Assembly (NCBI GenBank): GCA_002483345.1
Contig: DLHS01000017.1
Span: 35,265-99,264, forward strand
Direction of reading: 5' to 3'
Length of the DNA stretch: 64,000 nucleotides
Origin: Bacteroidetes bacterium UBA7662
GTDB taxonomy: Bacteria > Bacteroidota > Bacteroidia > UBA7662
Position numbers and translations under genes: made by a program. This document shows, piece by piece, positions 32,877 through 42,804 of this stretch. Position 1 is the first letter of the stretch; every line of letters begins with the position of its first letter. The notes below the pieces were generated by a model. The model worked only from the letters and a program-made list of their open reading frames with translations, searched no databases and was not told where the DNA came from.

Positions 32877-34454
32877 TTAATAACCGGGGTTCTGTCTAAG
32901 GTTACGGTTAGCTACAATGTCGGCAGCGGGGAGCGGGTAGAGGTTGTAAAACTCGCTGGTAGCAGTACCGGCATTCGCTCCTCCTTTCAGAGGCCAGAGA
33001 TAGGTTCCACCGGCAAACCTGCCGAAACGAATCAGGTCTGTTCTCCGGTGAGCTTCCCAGTAAAGCTCTCTGGCACGCTCTGCCAGAATCAGGTCGAGGG
33101 TAAGGGCCCCGACATCCTGAGAGTTATTACCATAAGCCCGTTGGCGGATAAGATTAAAATAATTCACCCCTGTTCCCAGATTGGTTCCGGTACGTACAGA
33201 AGCTTCCGCATAGGCGAGGTATATATCGGCCAGGCGAAGCATCGGGAAATCAATATCTGCAAAATCACGCTGCGGGTCAGAGCCGTTGGCACCAGCTCTG
33301 GTCAGGTTTTTCCATTTGCCTACCGCATATCCTGCCGTAAATGTCTGAACGGTTGTGTCTGCAATTTCTTTCACCTGACCTGCTGTATGGAAAATGAAAC
33401 GGGTATCGACCGTATCCGGGAACAAATCCACAAAGGAGCTGCGGGCCCGCAAACCAGCCCAGCCGCCATTAAACCCATAAGCAGCCGGCGCCATACTGCC
33501 ACCGATCGACGCATGACCGAGGAAGGTTGTTCCTCCGAAAGTCCTGGTACGCAAACCATCAAAAGTAACCGGGAAAATTATCTCACCGGAAAGGTGATTA
33601 TCCGCCAGAAAAAGCCAGCGATACTCGGCATCAAGTGCATAACCACCATCAATAACACGTTGGGCGTAAATCAGACAGTCGGCATACCGGTTTGTACCGG
33701 CGTATACTTCCGCATTCAGGTACATCTTGGTAAGCAGTGCCTGTACAGCGCCTTTGTCGGCACGACCATATTGATTCTGACGGGCGTCCGGCAACTCTGC
33801 TTCAATCGCTTTCAGTTCGGTCTCCAGATAAGCAAACAGCGCTTCCCGGGTAGTCTGTTGCGGGAATGTCTTGCCCGGAAGATCATTTTCTGTTACGAAT
33901 GGTACACTGCCAAAAATGTCCATGGCATGGAAATATGCAAGCGCACGCAGAAAACGAGCCTCTGCCTTGTAAAGCCGGATACGTGTTTTATCCGCATCTG
34001 AGAAATTCTGCTCTGCCATCCATTCATCCGAACAATAGCGGATGTATTCGTTACAAAGCGGAATCTGATAAAAAATACGGTAATACATGGCATTCACAAA
34101 TGAACTGGTAGAGTTCCAGGTCATAAAGTTGAGCTCAGGAATACCGGCATCGTTCCAGCCACAAATCGCCTCATCGGTTGGCAACTCCTGCAAATTCCAC
34201 AGTACCCTTACATAGGCTGAGAAACCTTCGTCAATGCCTTCGATGTCGGGCTGACCGGCAGGTCCCTGATTTCCGGAAACGGCCAGGCCTGCATAAAGTT
34301 TGGCTAATACATGGACATAGTTACCCGGATCCTCAAATACCGCTACCGTATTGAGTCCGTATTTCGGCGCCTTGTCCAGCTCCTTGAAACAGGAGGTCAA
34401 CAGCACCACAGGTGCTACGAGCAAGAATAATATTTTATATCGACTACTTTTCAT
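32877..34454 (-). CDS. SusD/RagB family glycan-binding lipoprotein
   Basis: A 525-residue outer-membrane lipoprotein (lipobox LLTSC) of the SusD family, which binds glycans over the SusC channel. Features: N-terminal LDKAPKYGLNT, TPR-like helices including LYKAEARFLRALAYFHAMD (the conserved RALAY), and the C-terminal ERARELYWEAHRRTDLIRFG and LYPLPAADI typical of the family. It follows susC by 10 bp on the same strand. The adjacent GH13 enzymes indicate an alpha-glucan ligand. No SusE or SusF gene follows. Confidence 0.96.
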   Translation of the reverse strand: MKSSRYKILFLLVAPVVLLTSCFKELDKAPKYGLNTVAVFEDPGNYVHVLAKLYAGLAVSGNQGPAGQPDIEGIDEGFSAYVRVLWNLQELPTDEAICGWNDAGIPELNFMTWNSTSSFVNAMYYRIFYQIPLCNEYIRYCSDEWMAEQNFSDADKTRIRLYKAEARFLRALAYFHAMDIFGSVPFVTENDLPGKTFPQQTTREALFAYLETELKAIEAELPDARQNQYGRADKGAVQALLTKMYLNAEVYAGTNRYADCLIYAQRVIDGGYALDAEYRWLFLADNHLSGEIIFPVTFDGLRTRTFGGTTFLGHASIGGSMAPAAYGFNGGWAGLRARSSFVDLFPDTVDTRFIFHTAGQVKEIADTTVQTFTAGYAVGKWKNLTRAGANGSDPQRDFADIDFPMLRLADIYLAYAEASVRTGTNLGTGVNYFNLIRQRAYGNNSQDVGALTLDLILAERARELYWEAHRRTDLIRFGRFAGGTYLWPLKGGANAGTATSEFYNLYPLPAADIVANRNLRQNPGY

Positions 34455-34464
34455 CGCTTTTTTG

Positions 34465-37452
34465 TTAGAAGTTGAGATTCACATTCAGGGTGTAAACGCG
34501 GGCGCGCGGATAGAGGTTGTTGTCGATACCATTGGTTACTTCAGGATCAAGACCTGAATATTTGGTAATGACAAAAGCATTCTGCACCGCTGCGGATACG
34601 CGTACTTTCACCCGTTCATTCATGACACTGCCAAAATTGTAACCCACATAGATGTTATCCATGCGCAGGAACGAAGCATTCTCCACATAATAATCCGACA
34701 TATACTGAGGATTACGGAATTTAGTCTCGTTATAACTTTCGGTTACATTGGCCAGATAGCCCCGTGCACCACCGACATTGAAGAAGTTGCCGTATTGGGA
34801 CTGAACGTTGTTGTACACATAACGATCGAGCTCTCCGCGCATTGAAAAACCGGCGCTCCAGCGGTCGTGGCGGAAATTGCCATAAAACGCGACAAAAGAA
34901 GTAGGTGCCGCAGCGCCTTTGTGGCGCACCAAGTCGTTGGTGTTGATGACGCCATCCCCGTTTTGGTCGACATAAGAACCTTCAAGGGGTTTGCCACTCT
35001 CATCGTACTTCTGCTGATAGGTATAAAAGGTAAATACCTGGTAACCCACCGAATGGATCTGAATGGTATTCCCTACGCCACCTGAAATACCGCCTGTAAG
35101 CACACCCGGATAATTAGGATCATCCGTTGCAAGCAGTTTAGTCAGTTCATTTTTATTGTAAGAGTAATTGGCTCCCACTTCCAGATTGGTACGTTTGTTA
35201 TCGATTGCAACGAAGTTTGCTACAATCTCAATTCCGGTATTTTCCATGCTGCCTACGTTCGTCAGCAGGAAGTTGGAGAAGTTGGTACCAGCCGGAATCG
35301 GAATACGATTCAGCAGGTCAATGGTATATTTCTTATAGACATCAACGGTACCATAGAGCCGGTTGTTAAAGAAGCCATAATCCAAACCGACGTTGATACT
35401 GGTGGTTTCTTCCCACTTGATATTGATATCATAGGCTGCAGGACGCAACAGGTAGTAGAAGTCGTTTCCGAATTGATACTGCGCGGTACCGGTACTCTGA
35501 AAATAATTGGCAATGTAAGGATAGTCTGAGCCGATATCCTGCTGACCTGTTACACCGTAGCCAAGCCGGAGTTTCAGGTTGGAGAGCTTCTCAAATCCTT
35601 TTAAAAAACGTTCGTCACTCATACGCCAGGCCAAAGCCACAGAAGGAAAATATCCCCAGCGGGCATCCGGACTGAAACGGCTTGATCCGTCCGCACGCAT
35701 GGTTGCGGTAAGCAGGTATTTACCCCGGAACGAATAGTTCAACCGACCGTAAAACGACATAAGCGCATTTTCGGTGAAGGTGGGGAAGGGTGCTGCCGGA
35801 GAAATAGTATCTCCCTTCTGGTTCAGATCAGCCTGTGCAGGCGATTCTGTGCTCCAGGATTGAAAGGAATAACCGCCGGTCAGGTCAAATTTGCTTTCAA
35901 TGCCCTTGAGCTCCCGGGCATAATTGAAATAAGCATCTATGAGCTGGTTTTGTTTGGTCTGCTCATACTTATTGTTCACACCTTTGCGGACGAAATTTGA
36001 AGCTGCATTTGAATCTACAAAGACAGTCCCTGCTCCTCTGGTATAGTCCATACCCAGGTTCAGGAACAAGTGAAGCTCCGGCAGGTTGTGTACTTTGTAG
36101 TCTAACAGCGCACTTCCGAGAAAACGGTTTACGCTGCTGATATCTTCCCGCTGATTCAGCAATCCTACCGGATTGCGGGGTGCCAGCAGATTGGGATTAC
36201 CATTTACCTGGCGGTATTCATAATAGCCTCCGTATTTGGTGGAAGTATCGGTACTGACAGGTTTAGTCGGATCAAAAGTTACCGCTGCACCCACAGCACC
36301 ACCATCGGCGAATTTGTTCTGGGTGTTGTAGTATTTGGCATTCATATCCACTTTCAGGTGATTCTGCAGAAACGAGGGGGTCAAACGCAAAGTCATCCCT
36401 TTCCTGTTGAGATTGCCTTGTTTCAGAATACCATCTTCATGGTAATACTCAAGTCCCAAACGATAAGGAAGACCTTTGATGCCCCCGGATACCGATAAGT
36501 TATTATCTGTTGTAATACCCAGGCGGTAAATTTCCCGCTGCCAGTCTGTGCTTCCATCGCTCAGCAAAGCACGCTGGGCATTGGTACCCGAGTCTGTAAC
36601 CAACTGGCGGAAAGCATCGGTAGAGAGCACAGGTACATAACCCTGGACCTGTTTGATACCATTGGTAGTAGAAAACTCAATGTTCAGTTTACTGCCTGCT
36701 GCTCCTTGTTTGGTGGTAATAATAATAACCCCGTTGGCAGCCCGTGAACCATAAATAGCGGCTGCAGAGGCATCTTTCAGCACGGTAAAACTTTCAATAT
36801 CATCCGGATTAATGAGCGTGAGCGGATTGGAGGCACCAGATATCTGATTCTGACCTTCAATCGGCACACCGTCGATTACAATTAACGGATCATTACTGGC
36901 GCCGATAGAGGTCCCTCCCCTGATTCTGATAGTACTTCCTGCACCGGGTGCTCCGCTGTTGGAGGTTATCTGTACCCCCGCCACTTTTCCTACTACCATT
37001 TGTTCCGGTGTAGAGAAGTTACCTTGCTGGAAACTTTTGGTTGGAATGGCAACGACCGACCCTGTCAGGTCGCGCGATTGTGTGACACCATATCCTACCA
37101 CTACCACTTCATCTTTCAGCATGATGGCATCATCGGCCATCTGCTGGTCTATTTTTGTCGTCTGGCCGGCTTTTACATCAACCGGTATTTCTGCCGTTTT
37201 AAAACCCAGAAAGCTAAAAACCAAGGTATAGCTTCCTGCCTTTACTTTGGGGATATTGTAGAAACCTCCCCCGTCGGTAGAACCTCCAATGGTAGTTCCC
37301 TTGATGCTTACGGCGGCACCCGGTAAAGCTGCTCCCTTTGAGTCTGTAACCTTACCGGTAATCGTTCCGGTCTGGGCAAACGCCATAAATGGCAGCATCC
37401 AGACCAACAAAGGCAATAAAAGGCCCTTGAAAATACGGCTGTCTTTTTTCAT
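34465..37452 (-). CDS. SusC/RagA family TonB-dependent glycan transporter
   Basis: A 995-residue outer-membrane transporter. After the signal peptide (ending AFAQTG) comes a carboxypeptidase-D-like regulatory domain (GTITGKVTDSKGAALPGAAV), the TonB-box-like DEVVVVGYGV, the plug (PEQMVVGKVAGVQI, IRIRGGTSIGASNDPLIVID, VLKDASAAAIYGSRAANGVI) and a large barrel ending VNLNF. There is no STN domain for anti-sigma signalling. With SusD it forms the lid-and-barrel importer. A -7 box lies 60 bp upstream. Expected substrate: maltooligosaccharides. Confidence 0.97.
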   Translation of the reverse strand: MKKDSRIFKGLLLPLLVWMLPFMAFAQTGTITGKVTDSKGAALPGAAVSIKGTTIGGSTDGGGFYNIPKVKAGSYTLVFSFLGFKTAEIPVDVKAGQTTKIDQQMADDAIMLKDEVVVVGYGVTQSRDLTGSVVAIPTKSFQQGNFSTPEQMVVGKVAGVQITSNSGAPGAGSTIRIRGGTSIGASNDPLIVIDGVPIEGQNQISGASNPLTLINPDDIESFTVLKDASAAAIYGSRAANGVIIITTKQGAAGSKLNIEFSTTNGIKQVQGYVPVLSTDAFRQLVTDSGTNAQRALLSDGSTDWQREIYRLGITTDNNLSVSGGIKGLPYRLGLEYYHEDGILKQGNLNRKGMTLRLTPSFLQNHLKVDMNAKYYNTQNKFADGGAVGAAVTFDPTKPVSTDTSTKYGGYYEYRQVNGNPNLLAPRNPVGLLNQREDISSVNRFLGSALLDYKVHNLPELHLFLNLGMDYTRGAGTVFVDSNAASNFVRKGVNNKYEQTKQNQLIDAYFNYARELKGIESKFDLTGGYSFQSWSTESPAQADLNQKGDTISPAAPFPTFTENALMSFYGRLNYSFRGKYLLTATMRADGSSRFSPDARWGYFPSVALAWRMSDERFLKGFEKLSNLKLRLGYGVTGQQDIGSDYPYIANYFQSTGTAQYQFGNDFYYLLRPAAYDINIKWEETTSINVGLDYGFFNNRLYGTVDVYKKYTIDLLNRIPIPAGTNFSNFLLTNVGSMENTGIEIVANFVAIDNKRTNLEVGANYSYNKNELTKLLATDDPNYPGVLTGGISGGVGNTIQIHSVGYQVFTFYTYQQKYDESGKPLEGSYVDQNGDGVINTNDLVRHKGAAAPTSFVAFYGNFRHDRWSAGFSMRGELDRYVYNNVQSQYGNFFNVGGARGYLANVTESYNETKFRNPQYMSDYYVENASFLRMDNIYVGYNFGSVMNERVKVRVSAAVQNAFVITKYSGLDPEVTNGIDNNLYPRARVYTLNVNLNF

Positions 37453-37512
37453 ATTAAGTGTTTAACATTTGGTTTAGTGTCTTCGGTAAAAACCTCAGAA
37501 TCGCTTTATTTT

Positions 37513-37520
37513 CAAATGTA
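37513..37520 (-). promoter_or_regulatory. -7 box TACATTTG for susCD
   Basis: On the minus strand TACATTTG matches TAnnTTTG exactly and lies about 60 bp ahead of the susC ATG. A -33 TTTG at 19-21 bp is not seen. The 235-bp gap to the divergent GH13 gene is AT-rich and probably holds both promoters; no recognisable regulator gene is next to it. Confidence 0.45.
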
Positions 37521-37687
37521 AAAATCCATTTGATACGTGGTGCATCGGATGCAAAAAATATTAGAATTTTTTGTCCACTTTTAAAATAATCGCACAGAAA
37601 TTAGCTGTTAAATAGCTTTTTTATTTTATTGCATATTCTTCCCTAAATACTGCATTTACGGGTCCACGCTTATCTCATTATTTTGCC

Positions 37688-40507
37688 ATGAAGCAACTTT
37701 TATCCTCAGGGCGAGCCATCGGGCTGCTGTGTTTGGTTGGTTTTTACGCCGCAACCGCCTCCGCACAGGTGGTAAGCAGCCTGCCACTGTTTCCTACCGA
37801 CCAGGATTCGGTAGCTATCATCTTTGATGCAACTGAAGGAAATGGTGCCCTTGCGGGCAATACAGCCACTATTTACGCACATACCGGGGTTATTACCCAA
37901 AACAGCAGCGGGCCTTCCGACTGGCGGTACGTACAGGGCATTTGGGGCCAGGCATTCCCCAAGACTGAAATGACCCCTTTGGGCAACGACCGCTATGAAA
38001 TCCGTATGCGCATCCGCAACTTTTACGGGGTTCCGGCCGCCGATACCGTTGAACAACTGGCCTTTGTGTTTCGCAATGCTGCCGGAACCGTGGTGGGGCG
38101 GGCTGCAGGAGGAGGTGATATTTATCTGCCGGTATATGCGGCAGGTCAACTCCACAGCCGCATTTTCCTGCCAGACGGTGAGGCCAAAGTACTAAACCAG
38201 GGCGACAGCATCTCTTTTTTTGGTGCTGCGTCGGAGAGTTGCAGTTTAAAATTATTCATCAACGGGCAGTTGCATCGTCAGGTACTGAACGATAGTCTGC
38301 TCACCACGCTTCATTTCCCCAATACCGGTAACTACAGCCTGCTGCTGGAAGCCAGTAACGGCACTCAGACAACGGTTGATTCTTTCCGGGTGGTGGTACC
38401 ACCGGCTACCCAATACCTGGCCTTGCCGGCAGGTGTAGCCGATGGCGTTACCTACAAAAACAACTCCACGGTAGTTCTTTCTATTTACGCCCCACTGAAA
38501 TCCAGGTTTTTTGTCATCGGCGACTTCAACGACTGGCAGCCTGATGCTGCCTACCAGATGAATCGTACGCCTGATAGTCTTCGCTTCTGGATAGAGATAG
38601 GCGGGCTGACGCCCGGCCAGGAGTATGCTTTCCAATACCTGGTGGATGGTGAATTACGCATTGCTGAACCCATGGCCACCAAGGTCCTCGATCCTTCCAA
38701 CGACCAGTACATCAGCAGCAACACCTATCCCAACCTTAAGCCCTATCCTACCGGCAAAACAACCGGTATTGTAAGTGTTTTACAACCTGGAAAACCTGCC
38801 TATAACTGGCAAACCAATAATTTCCAGCGCCCCGATTACCGGAAACTGGTTACATATGAACTGCTGGTCCGCGATTTTGTCACGGACAGGCGTTACCGCA
38901 CTATCATCGATTCGATGGGCTATTTCAAACAACTGGGTATCAATTGTATCGAAATCATGCCCATTATGGAGTTTGAAGGCAACAACAGCTGGGGTTATAA
39001 TCCGAGTTTTTACCTGGCGCCGGACAAAGCCTATGGCACCGAATATGATCTCAAAGCCTTCATCGACAGCTGCCATGCCAACGGCATTGCCGTGGTACTG
39101 GATATGGTACTGAACCATGCATTCGGACAAAGTCCGCTGGTGCAGCTTTGGTGGGATGGTGTAAACAGTCGTCCGGCGGCCAACAGCCCGTATTTTAACC
39201 CCATCGCCAAACATGACTTTAATGTAGGCTACGATTTCAACCATGAATCGCCGGCGACCAGGGCATTGGTGAACCAGGTGATCCGGTACTGGCTCACTGA
39301 ATTCCGCTTTGACGGCTTCCGTTTTGATCTGTCCAAAGGTTTTACGCAGAAAAACACCCTGGGTAATGTAGGTGCATGGGGGAACTACGACTCCACGCGG
39401 GTAGCCATCTGGAAAAACATACACGACACCATTCAGGCCATCAGTCCCGGTGCCTACAATATTCTCGAGCATTTTGCCGACAACAGCGAGGAGCGGGTAC
39501 TGGCTGATTACGGCATGATGTTCTGGGGCAATACCAACCACGATTTCACCGATGCTACGAGAGGGTTTCTGGGGTCTTCCAACTTCAGCTGGGCCAGTTA
39601 CAAACAAAGAGGCTGGCAGCAGCCCCGTCTGATGGCCTTTGCAGAAAGTCACGATGAAGAACGGATGATGTACCGCACGCTGACCGCCGGGAACGTAACC
39701 AACCCTGCCTACAACACAAGAGATTTTCCTGTTGCCATCAAACGTATGGAACTGGCAGCGGTATTCCTGATCGGCATTCCCGGACCCAAAATGATCTGGC
39801 AGTTCGGCGAACTGGGATACGACAACAGCATCAACCGCTGCGAAAACGGCACCATCAGCAGCAATTGCCGTACCGACCCCAAACCGGTACTTTGGGCCTA
39901 TTTCAACCATCCGGAAAGAAGAATGCTGTATAATATCTATGCGGCCATGAACAAACTGAAAACGTCAGAGCCCGCCTTCATGACCAGCGATTTCCAGCTG
40001 GTGGCTTCAGGTGCTTATAAGCAGCTACGGTTGCTTGATGCCTCCATGGATGTTGTGCTCGTGGGTAATTTTGATATCAATGCCGGCAATTCCAATGTCA
40101 CCTTTACGCGTACCGGTCGCTGGTATGAATATTTCAGTGGCGACAGCATCGAGCTAAGTGCCACTACCATGACGCTGGCCCTGGAACCGGGTGCCTACAG
40201 ACTGTATACTACCCGTCGCCTGGAAGCACCGGATCTGACTTTAAGTCATGAAGTGTTAGAAAGTCATTCTGCCCAGTCTCTGAAAGCCTACCCCAACCCG
40301 GCTACAGATGCGGTTTACATAGAGTCGACCTCAGCCACGCTGCATATATTTGACCAACAGGGTCGTTTGGTGCGGGTATTAACCACATCACCCGATACCC
40401 TGACCCAGCAGTGGGATTTGCGCAACAGTGGTGGCTTTCGAATTACGCCGGGTTTATACCTCATCCGGTCTGAAAGCGGCCAATATGCGAAAATCGTGAT
40501 ACAGTAA
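37688..40507 (+). CDS. T9SS-secreted GH13 alpha-amylase-family enzyme
   Basis: A 939-residue secreted enzyme. Signal peptide to ~residue 27; residues ~28-150 are the same domain as the free-standing protein at 29133; ~150-240 a beta domain; ~250-345 a CBM48-like domain (STVVLSIYAPLKSRFFVIGD); ~385-790 the GH13 barrel; ~868-939 the T9SS domain (LKAYPNPATDAVYIES). Catalytic residues are Asp547 in FDGFRFDLSK, Glu594 in YNILEHFAD and Asp656 in AESHDEER; the usual NHD is ESHDE. It should degrade external starch-like glucans. Divergent from susC and likely co-induced. Confidence 0.93.
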   Translation: MKQLLSSGRAIGLLCLVGFYAATASAQVVSSLPLFPTDQDSVAIIFDATEGNGALAGNTATIYAHTGVITQNSSGPSDWRYVQGIWGQAFPKTEMTPLGNDRYEIRMRIRNFYGVPAADTVEQLAFVFRNAAGTVVGRAAGGGDIYLPVYAAGQLHSRIFLPDGEAKVLNQGDSISFFGAASESCSLKLFINGQLHRQVLNDSLLTTLHFPNTGNYSLLLEASNGTQTTVDSFRVVVPPATQYLALPAGVADGVTYKNNSTVVLSIYAPLKSRFFVIGDFNDWQPDAAYQMNRTPDSLRFWIEIGGLTPGQEYAFQYLVDGELRIAEPMATKVLDPSNDQYISSNTYPNLKPYPTGKTTGIVSVLQPGKPAYNWQTNNFQRPDYRKLVTYELLVRDFVTDRRYRTIIDSMGYFKQLGINCIEIMPIMEFEGNNSWGYNPSFYLAPDKAYGTEYDLKAFIDSCHANGIAVVLDMVLNHAFGQSPLVQLWWDGVNSRPAANSPYFNPIAKHDFNVGYDFNHESPATRALVNQVIRYWLTEFRFDGFRFDLSKGFTQKNTLGNVGAWGNYDSTRVAIWKNIHDTIQAISPGAYNILEHFADNSEERVLADYGMMFWGNTNHDFTDATRGFLGSSNFSWASYKQRGWQQPRLMAFAESHDEERMMYRTLTAGNVTNPAYNTRDFPVAIKRMELAAVFLIGIPGPKMIWQFGELGYDNSINRCENGTISSNCRTDPKPVLWAYFNHPERRMLYNIYAAMNKLKTSEPAFMTSDFQLVASGAYKQLRLLDASMDVVLVGNFDINAGNSNVTFTRTGRWYEYFSGDSIELSATTMTLALEPGAYRLYTTRRLEAPDLTLSHEVLESHSAQSLKAYPNPATDAVYIESTSATLHIFDQQGRLVRVLTTSPDTLTQQWDLRNSGGFRITPGLYLIRSESGQYAKIVIQ

Positions 40508-40576
40508 GCGATAAGTTTACTGTAAGTCTCCAACAGTGGATTTTCTTTCCGAATTTTCGGATGAAAATCTACTGTC

Positions 40577-41167
40577 ATGTTTGAAGGATATGATCCTGAT
40601 CTGGTTGCCTGGGTACTGATTCCCCTGGTAATATTTTTCTCCCGTGTTTCTGATGTAACCATCGGAACCCTTCGGATCGTATTTGTGGCCAAAGGCTGGA
40701 AAGGTATTGCTCCTCTCCTTGGTTTTTTTGAAGTTCTGATCTGGATTGTAGCCATGAGCCAGATTCTGAAACATGCCAACAACTGGCCGAGTTATCTGGC
40801 CTGGGCGGGTGGTTTTGCAGTTGGCAATTACATCGGGCTGTGGATAGAAGAAAAACTGGCCATCGGCAATCTGGTGGTCAGGGTTATCACTGCCAAACCT
40901 GCTGATGAACTTACCATCCACCTGCGGGAAGCCGGTTTTGGCGTAACCAAATTAGATGCCGAGGGCTCACAGGGGGCTGTGAACATTCTTTTTACCCTGG
41001 TACAACGCAGGGATTTACCGGAAGTGCTGCGAATTGTACGCAACTACAACCCCAATGCCTTCTACACCATTGAAGACGTTCGTTTTTCGAGTGAAACTGT
41101 TTTTTCTCCGCGACCGCGTATCAAACGCAGTGTTTTCGGACTGGGTGGCGTAAGAGTTGGCAAATAG
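40577..41167 (+). CDS. DUF2179/DUF5698 membrane protein (UPF0316)
   Basis: A 196-residue protein with three membrane helices in residues ~10-95 (the conserved FFSRVSDVTIGTLRIVFVAKG is within the first loop, split here as FSRVSDVTIGTLR) and a C-terminal DUF2179 domain (VRVITAKPADELTIHLRE, GAVNILFTLVQRRDLPEVL). Relatives are of unknown function; the C-terminal domain resembles nucleotide or ligand-sensing modules. It starts 70 bp after the amylase gene and is followed by the tRNA-Phe terminator stem. Confidence 0.9.
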   Translation: MFEGYDPDLVAWVLIPLVIFFSRVSDVTIGTLRIVFVAKGWKGIAPLLGFFEVLIWIVAMSQILKHANNWPSYLAWAGGFAVGNYIGLWIEEKLAIGNLVVRVITAKPADELTIHLREAGFGVTKLDAEGSQGAVNILFTLVQRRDLPEVLRIVRNYNPNAFYTIEDVRFSSETVFSPRPRIKRSVFGLGGVRVGK

Positions 41168-41192
41168 TTTTTGCCTCCGGAAAGCTTCAAAA

Positions 41193-41221
41193 CCAAAAAA
41201 CCCCCGGATGTCCGGGGGTTT
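41193..41221 (-). terminator. Bidirectional-looking terminator between DUF2179 gene and tRNA-Phe
   Basis: AAACCCCCGGA at 41198-41208 and TCCGGGGGTTT at 41211-41221 pair perfectly around TG. On the minus strand it is followed by TTTTTTGG and begins three bases from the tRNA-Phe 3' end, so it mainly ends the tRNA transcript; on the plus strand it may also end the DUF2179 gene. Confidence 0.9.
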
Positions 41222-41223
41222 CG

Positions 41224-41296
41224 TGGTGATAGCCGGATTCGAACCAGCGACACACGGATTTTCAGTCCGATGCTCTACCAGCTGAGCTATATCACC
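41224..41296 (-). tRNA. tRNA-Phe (anticodon GAA)
   Basis: A 73-nt cloverleaf on the minus strand: acceptor GGTGATA/TATCACC with discriminator A, D arm GCTC/GAGC, anticodon loop CTGAAAA giving GAA, T arm GCTGG TTCGAAT CCGGC. CCA is not encoded, unlike the tRNA-Ala in this window. The anticodon stem ends in a T-T pair at 27-43. It is followed directly by a terminator. Confidence 0.96.
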
Positions 41297-41484
41297 GCTG
41301 GATTGGAGTGCGAAGATAATGGAGCATTTTATTTATGCCAACAGGAAAGACGTTTTATGCAGAAGAATTTTACATAGCCGCATAGAAACATTCTAAACAA
41401 GCCGGGAATCTTCCTCCAAAATGCGTTAAACTTGATGAAATGCCACTTGTTCGCTTATTTTGAGCAATCCTAAAATCACTCCCC

Positions 41485-42804
41485 ATGCTGAGCCCGATAC
41501 TATTTGTGATAATCGCCGCTGCCGGTATCGGGCTTTTTGCCCGCAAGGTTGGTAAAATCAGGCGTAACATCTTTTTAGGGCAGCCGCTTCAGCGGAGCGA
41601 CCGTACTGCTGCGCGCTGGGCCACCATGGCAAGGGTAGCGATGGGGCAGTCGAAAATGGTTACCCGGCCGGTGGCCGGTTTTTTCCACATCCTTATTTAT
41701 GTGGGTTTTGTGCTCATCAACCTCGAAGTGCTGGAAATCATACTTGATGGGGTGAGTGGCAATCACCGGCTTTTCAAACCACTTCTGGGCGACTTTTACT
41801 ACTTTCTCATCAGTTTCTTCGAAGTCCTGGGTGTGGGCGTTATCCTGGCCTGTATCGTATTCCTGTGGCGGCGTAATGTGCAGCCGCTGGCGCGTTTTAA
41901 GGGCCCTGAACTCACCGGTTGGCCCCGGCTGGATGCCAACCTCATCCTGCTGATAGAACTCGTGCTGATGAGCGCGCTGTTCGGCATGAACATAGCCGAA
42001 GCCAATATGCCGGAACAAGGCGGCTATCTCGTCAGCAATCTGCTGGCACCGCTTTTCGGCGGGATGTCGCCGGAGGCTTTGCATCTTACCGAACGCATCT
42101 GCTGGTGGCTGCACATTATCGGTATTTTCGCCTTCCTCAATTACCTGCCTTATTCCAAACACTTCCACATCATACTCGCCTTCCCCAATACCTGGTATGC
42201 CCAACTGGAACCCGCAGGGCAATTTTCAAACATGGAAAGTGTGAAAAAGGAAGTGGAACTGATGATGGATCCCAATGCCAATCCATATGCTGCCACAGAT
42301 CCGGAGGCCACACCCGCCCGCTTCGGGGCGAAAGACGTGATGGATCTGCCCTGGAAAAGCCTGCTCGATGCCTACAGTTGCACCGAATGCGGCCGCTGCA
42401 CCAGCGTTTGTCCGGCCAACCAGACCGGGAAATTACTCTCTCCCCGTAAAGTCATGATGGATACCCGCGACCGTCTGGAAGAAGTGGGTAAAAACATCGA
42501 TAAAAACGGCAGCTTTATCGATGATGGCAAAGCGCTGCTGGGCGACTATATCACTGCCGAAGAAGCCCTGGCCTGCACTACCTGCAACGCCTGCGTGGAA
42601 GCTTGTCCTGTGCTTATTAACCCCGTCAGCATACTCACCGAATTAAGGCGTTATCAAGCCATGGAAGCCTCCCAGGTACCATCTGAGTGGGCCTTGATGT
42701 TTGGCAACATCGAAAACAACGGTGCCCCCTGGCAGTTCCCGGCTGCCGACCGTCTCGGCTGGGCCGACAATCTTGAAGTAAAAACCTCCAATCCTTCCGC
42801 ATGA
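41485..42804 (+). CDS. Membrane-bound Fe-S oxidoreductase subunit (HdrC/GlpC-like fusion)
   Basis: A 439-residue protein with about five membrane helices in residues ~5-235 and a cytoplasmic ferredoxin domain. Histidines in the helices (FFHILIYVGF, ICWWLHIIGIFAFLNYLPYSKHFHII) could ligate heme b, as in HdrE/NarI-like subunits. Two [4Fe-4S] motifs follow: CTECGRCTSVCP and CTTCNACVEACP. Together with the next gene, a CCG-domain protein overlapping by 4 bp, it forms a putative quinone-linked oxidoreductase common in Bacteroidota, possibly passing electrons from an ETF or acyl-CoA dehydrogenase. The electron donor is not known. Confidence 0.92.
   Translation: MLSPILFVIIAAAGIGLFARKVGKIRRNIFLGQPLQRSDRTAARWATMARVAMGQSKMVTRPVAGFFHILIYVGFVLINLEVLEIILDGVSGNHRLFKPLLGDFYYFLISFFEVLGVGVILACIVFLWRRNVQPLARFKGPELTGWPRLDANLILLIELVLMSALFGMNIAEANMPEQGGYLVSNLLAPLFGGMSPEALHLTERICWWLHIIGIFAFLNYLPYSKHFHIILAFPNTWYAQLEPAGQFSNMESVKKEVELMMDPNANPYAATDPEATPARFGAKDVMDLPWKSLLDAYSCTECGRCTSVCPANQTGKLLSPRKVMMDTRDRLEEVGKNIDKNGSFIDDGKALLGDYITAEEALACTTCNACVEACPVLINPVSILTELRRYQAMEASQVPSEWALMFGNIENNGAPWQFPAADRLGWADNLEVKTSNPSA

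Noticed and set aside
38780..39910. 376-codon frame antisense to the T9SS amylase
   Set aside because: The sense strand has a complete GH13 barrel with catalytic residues; the antisense frame has no known motif.
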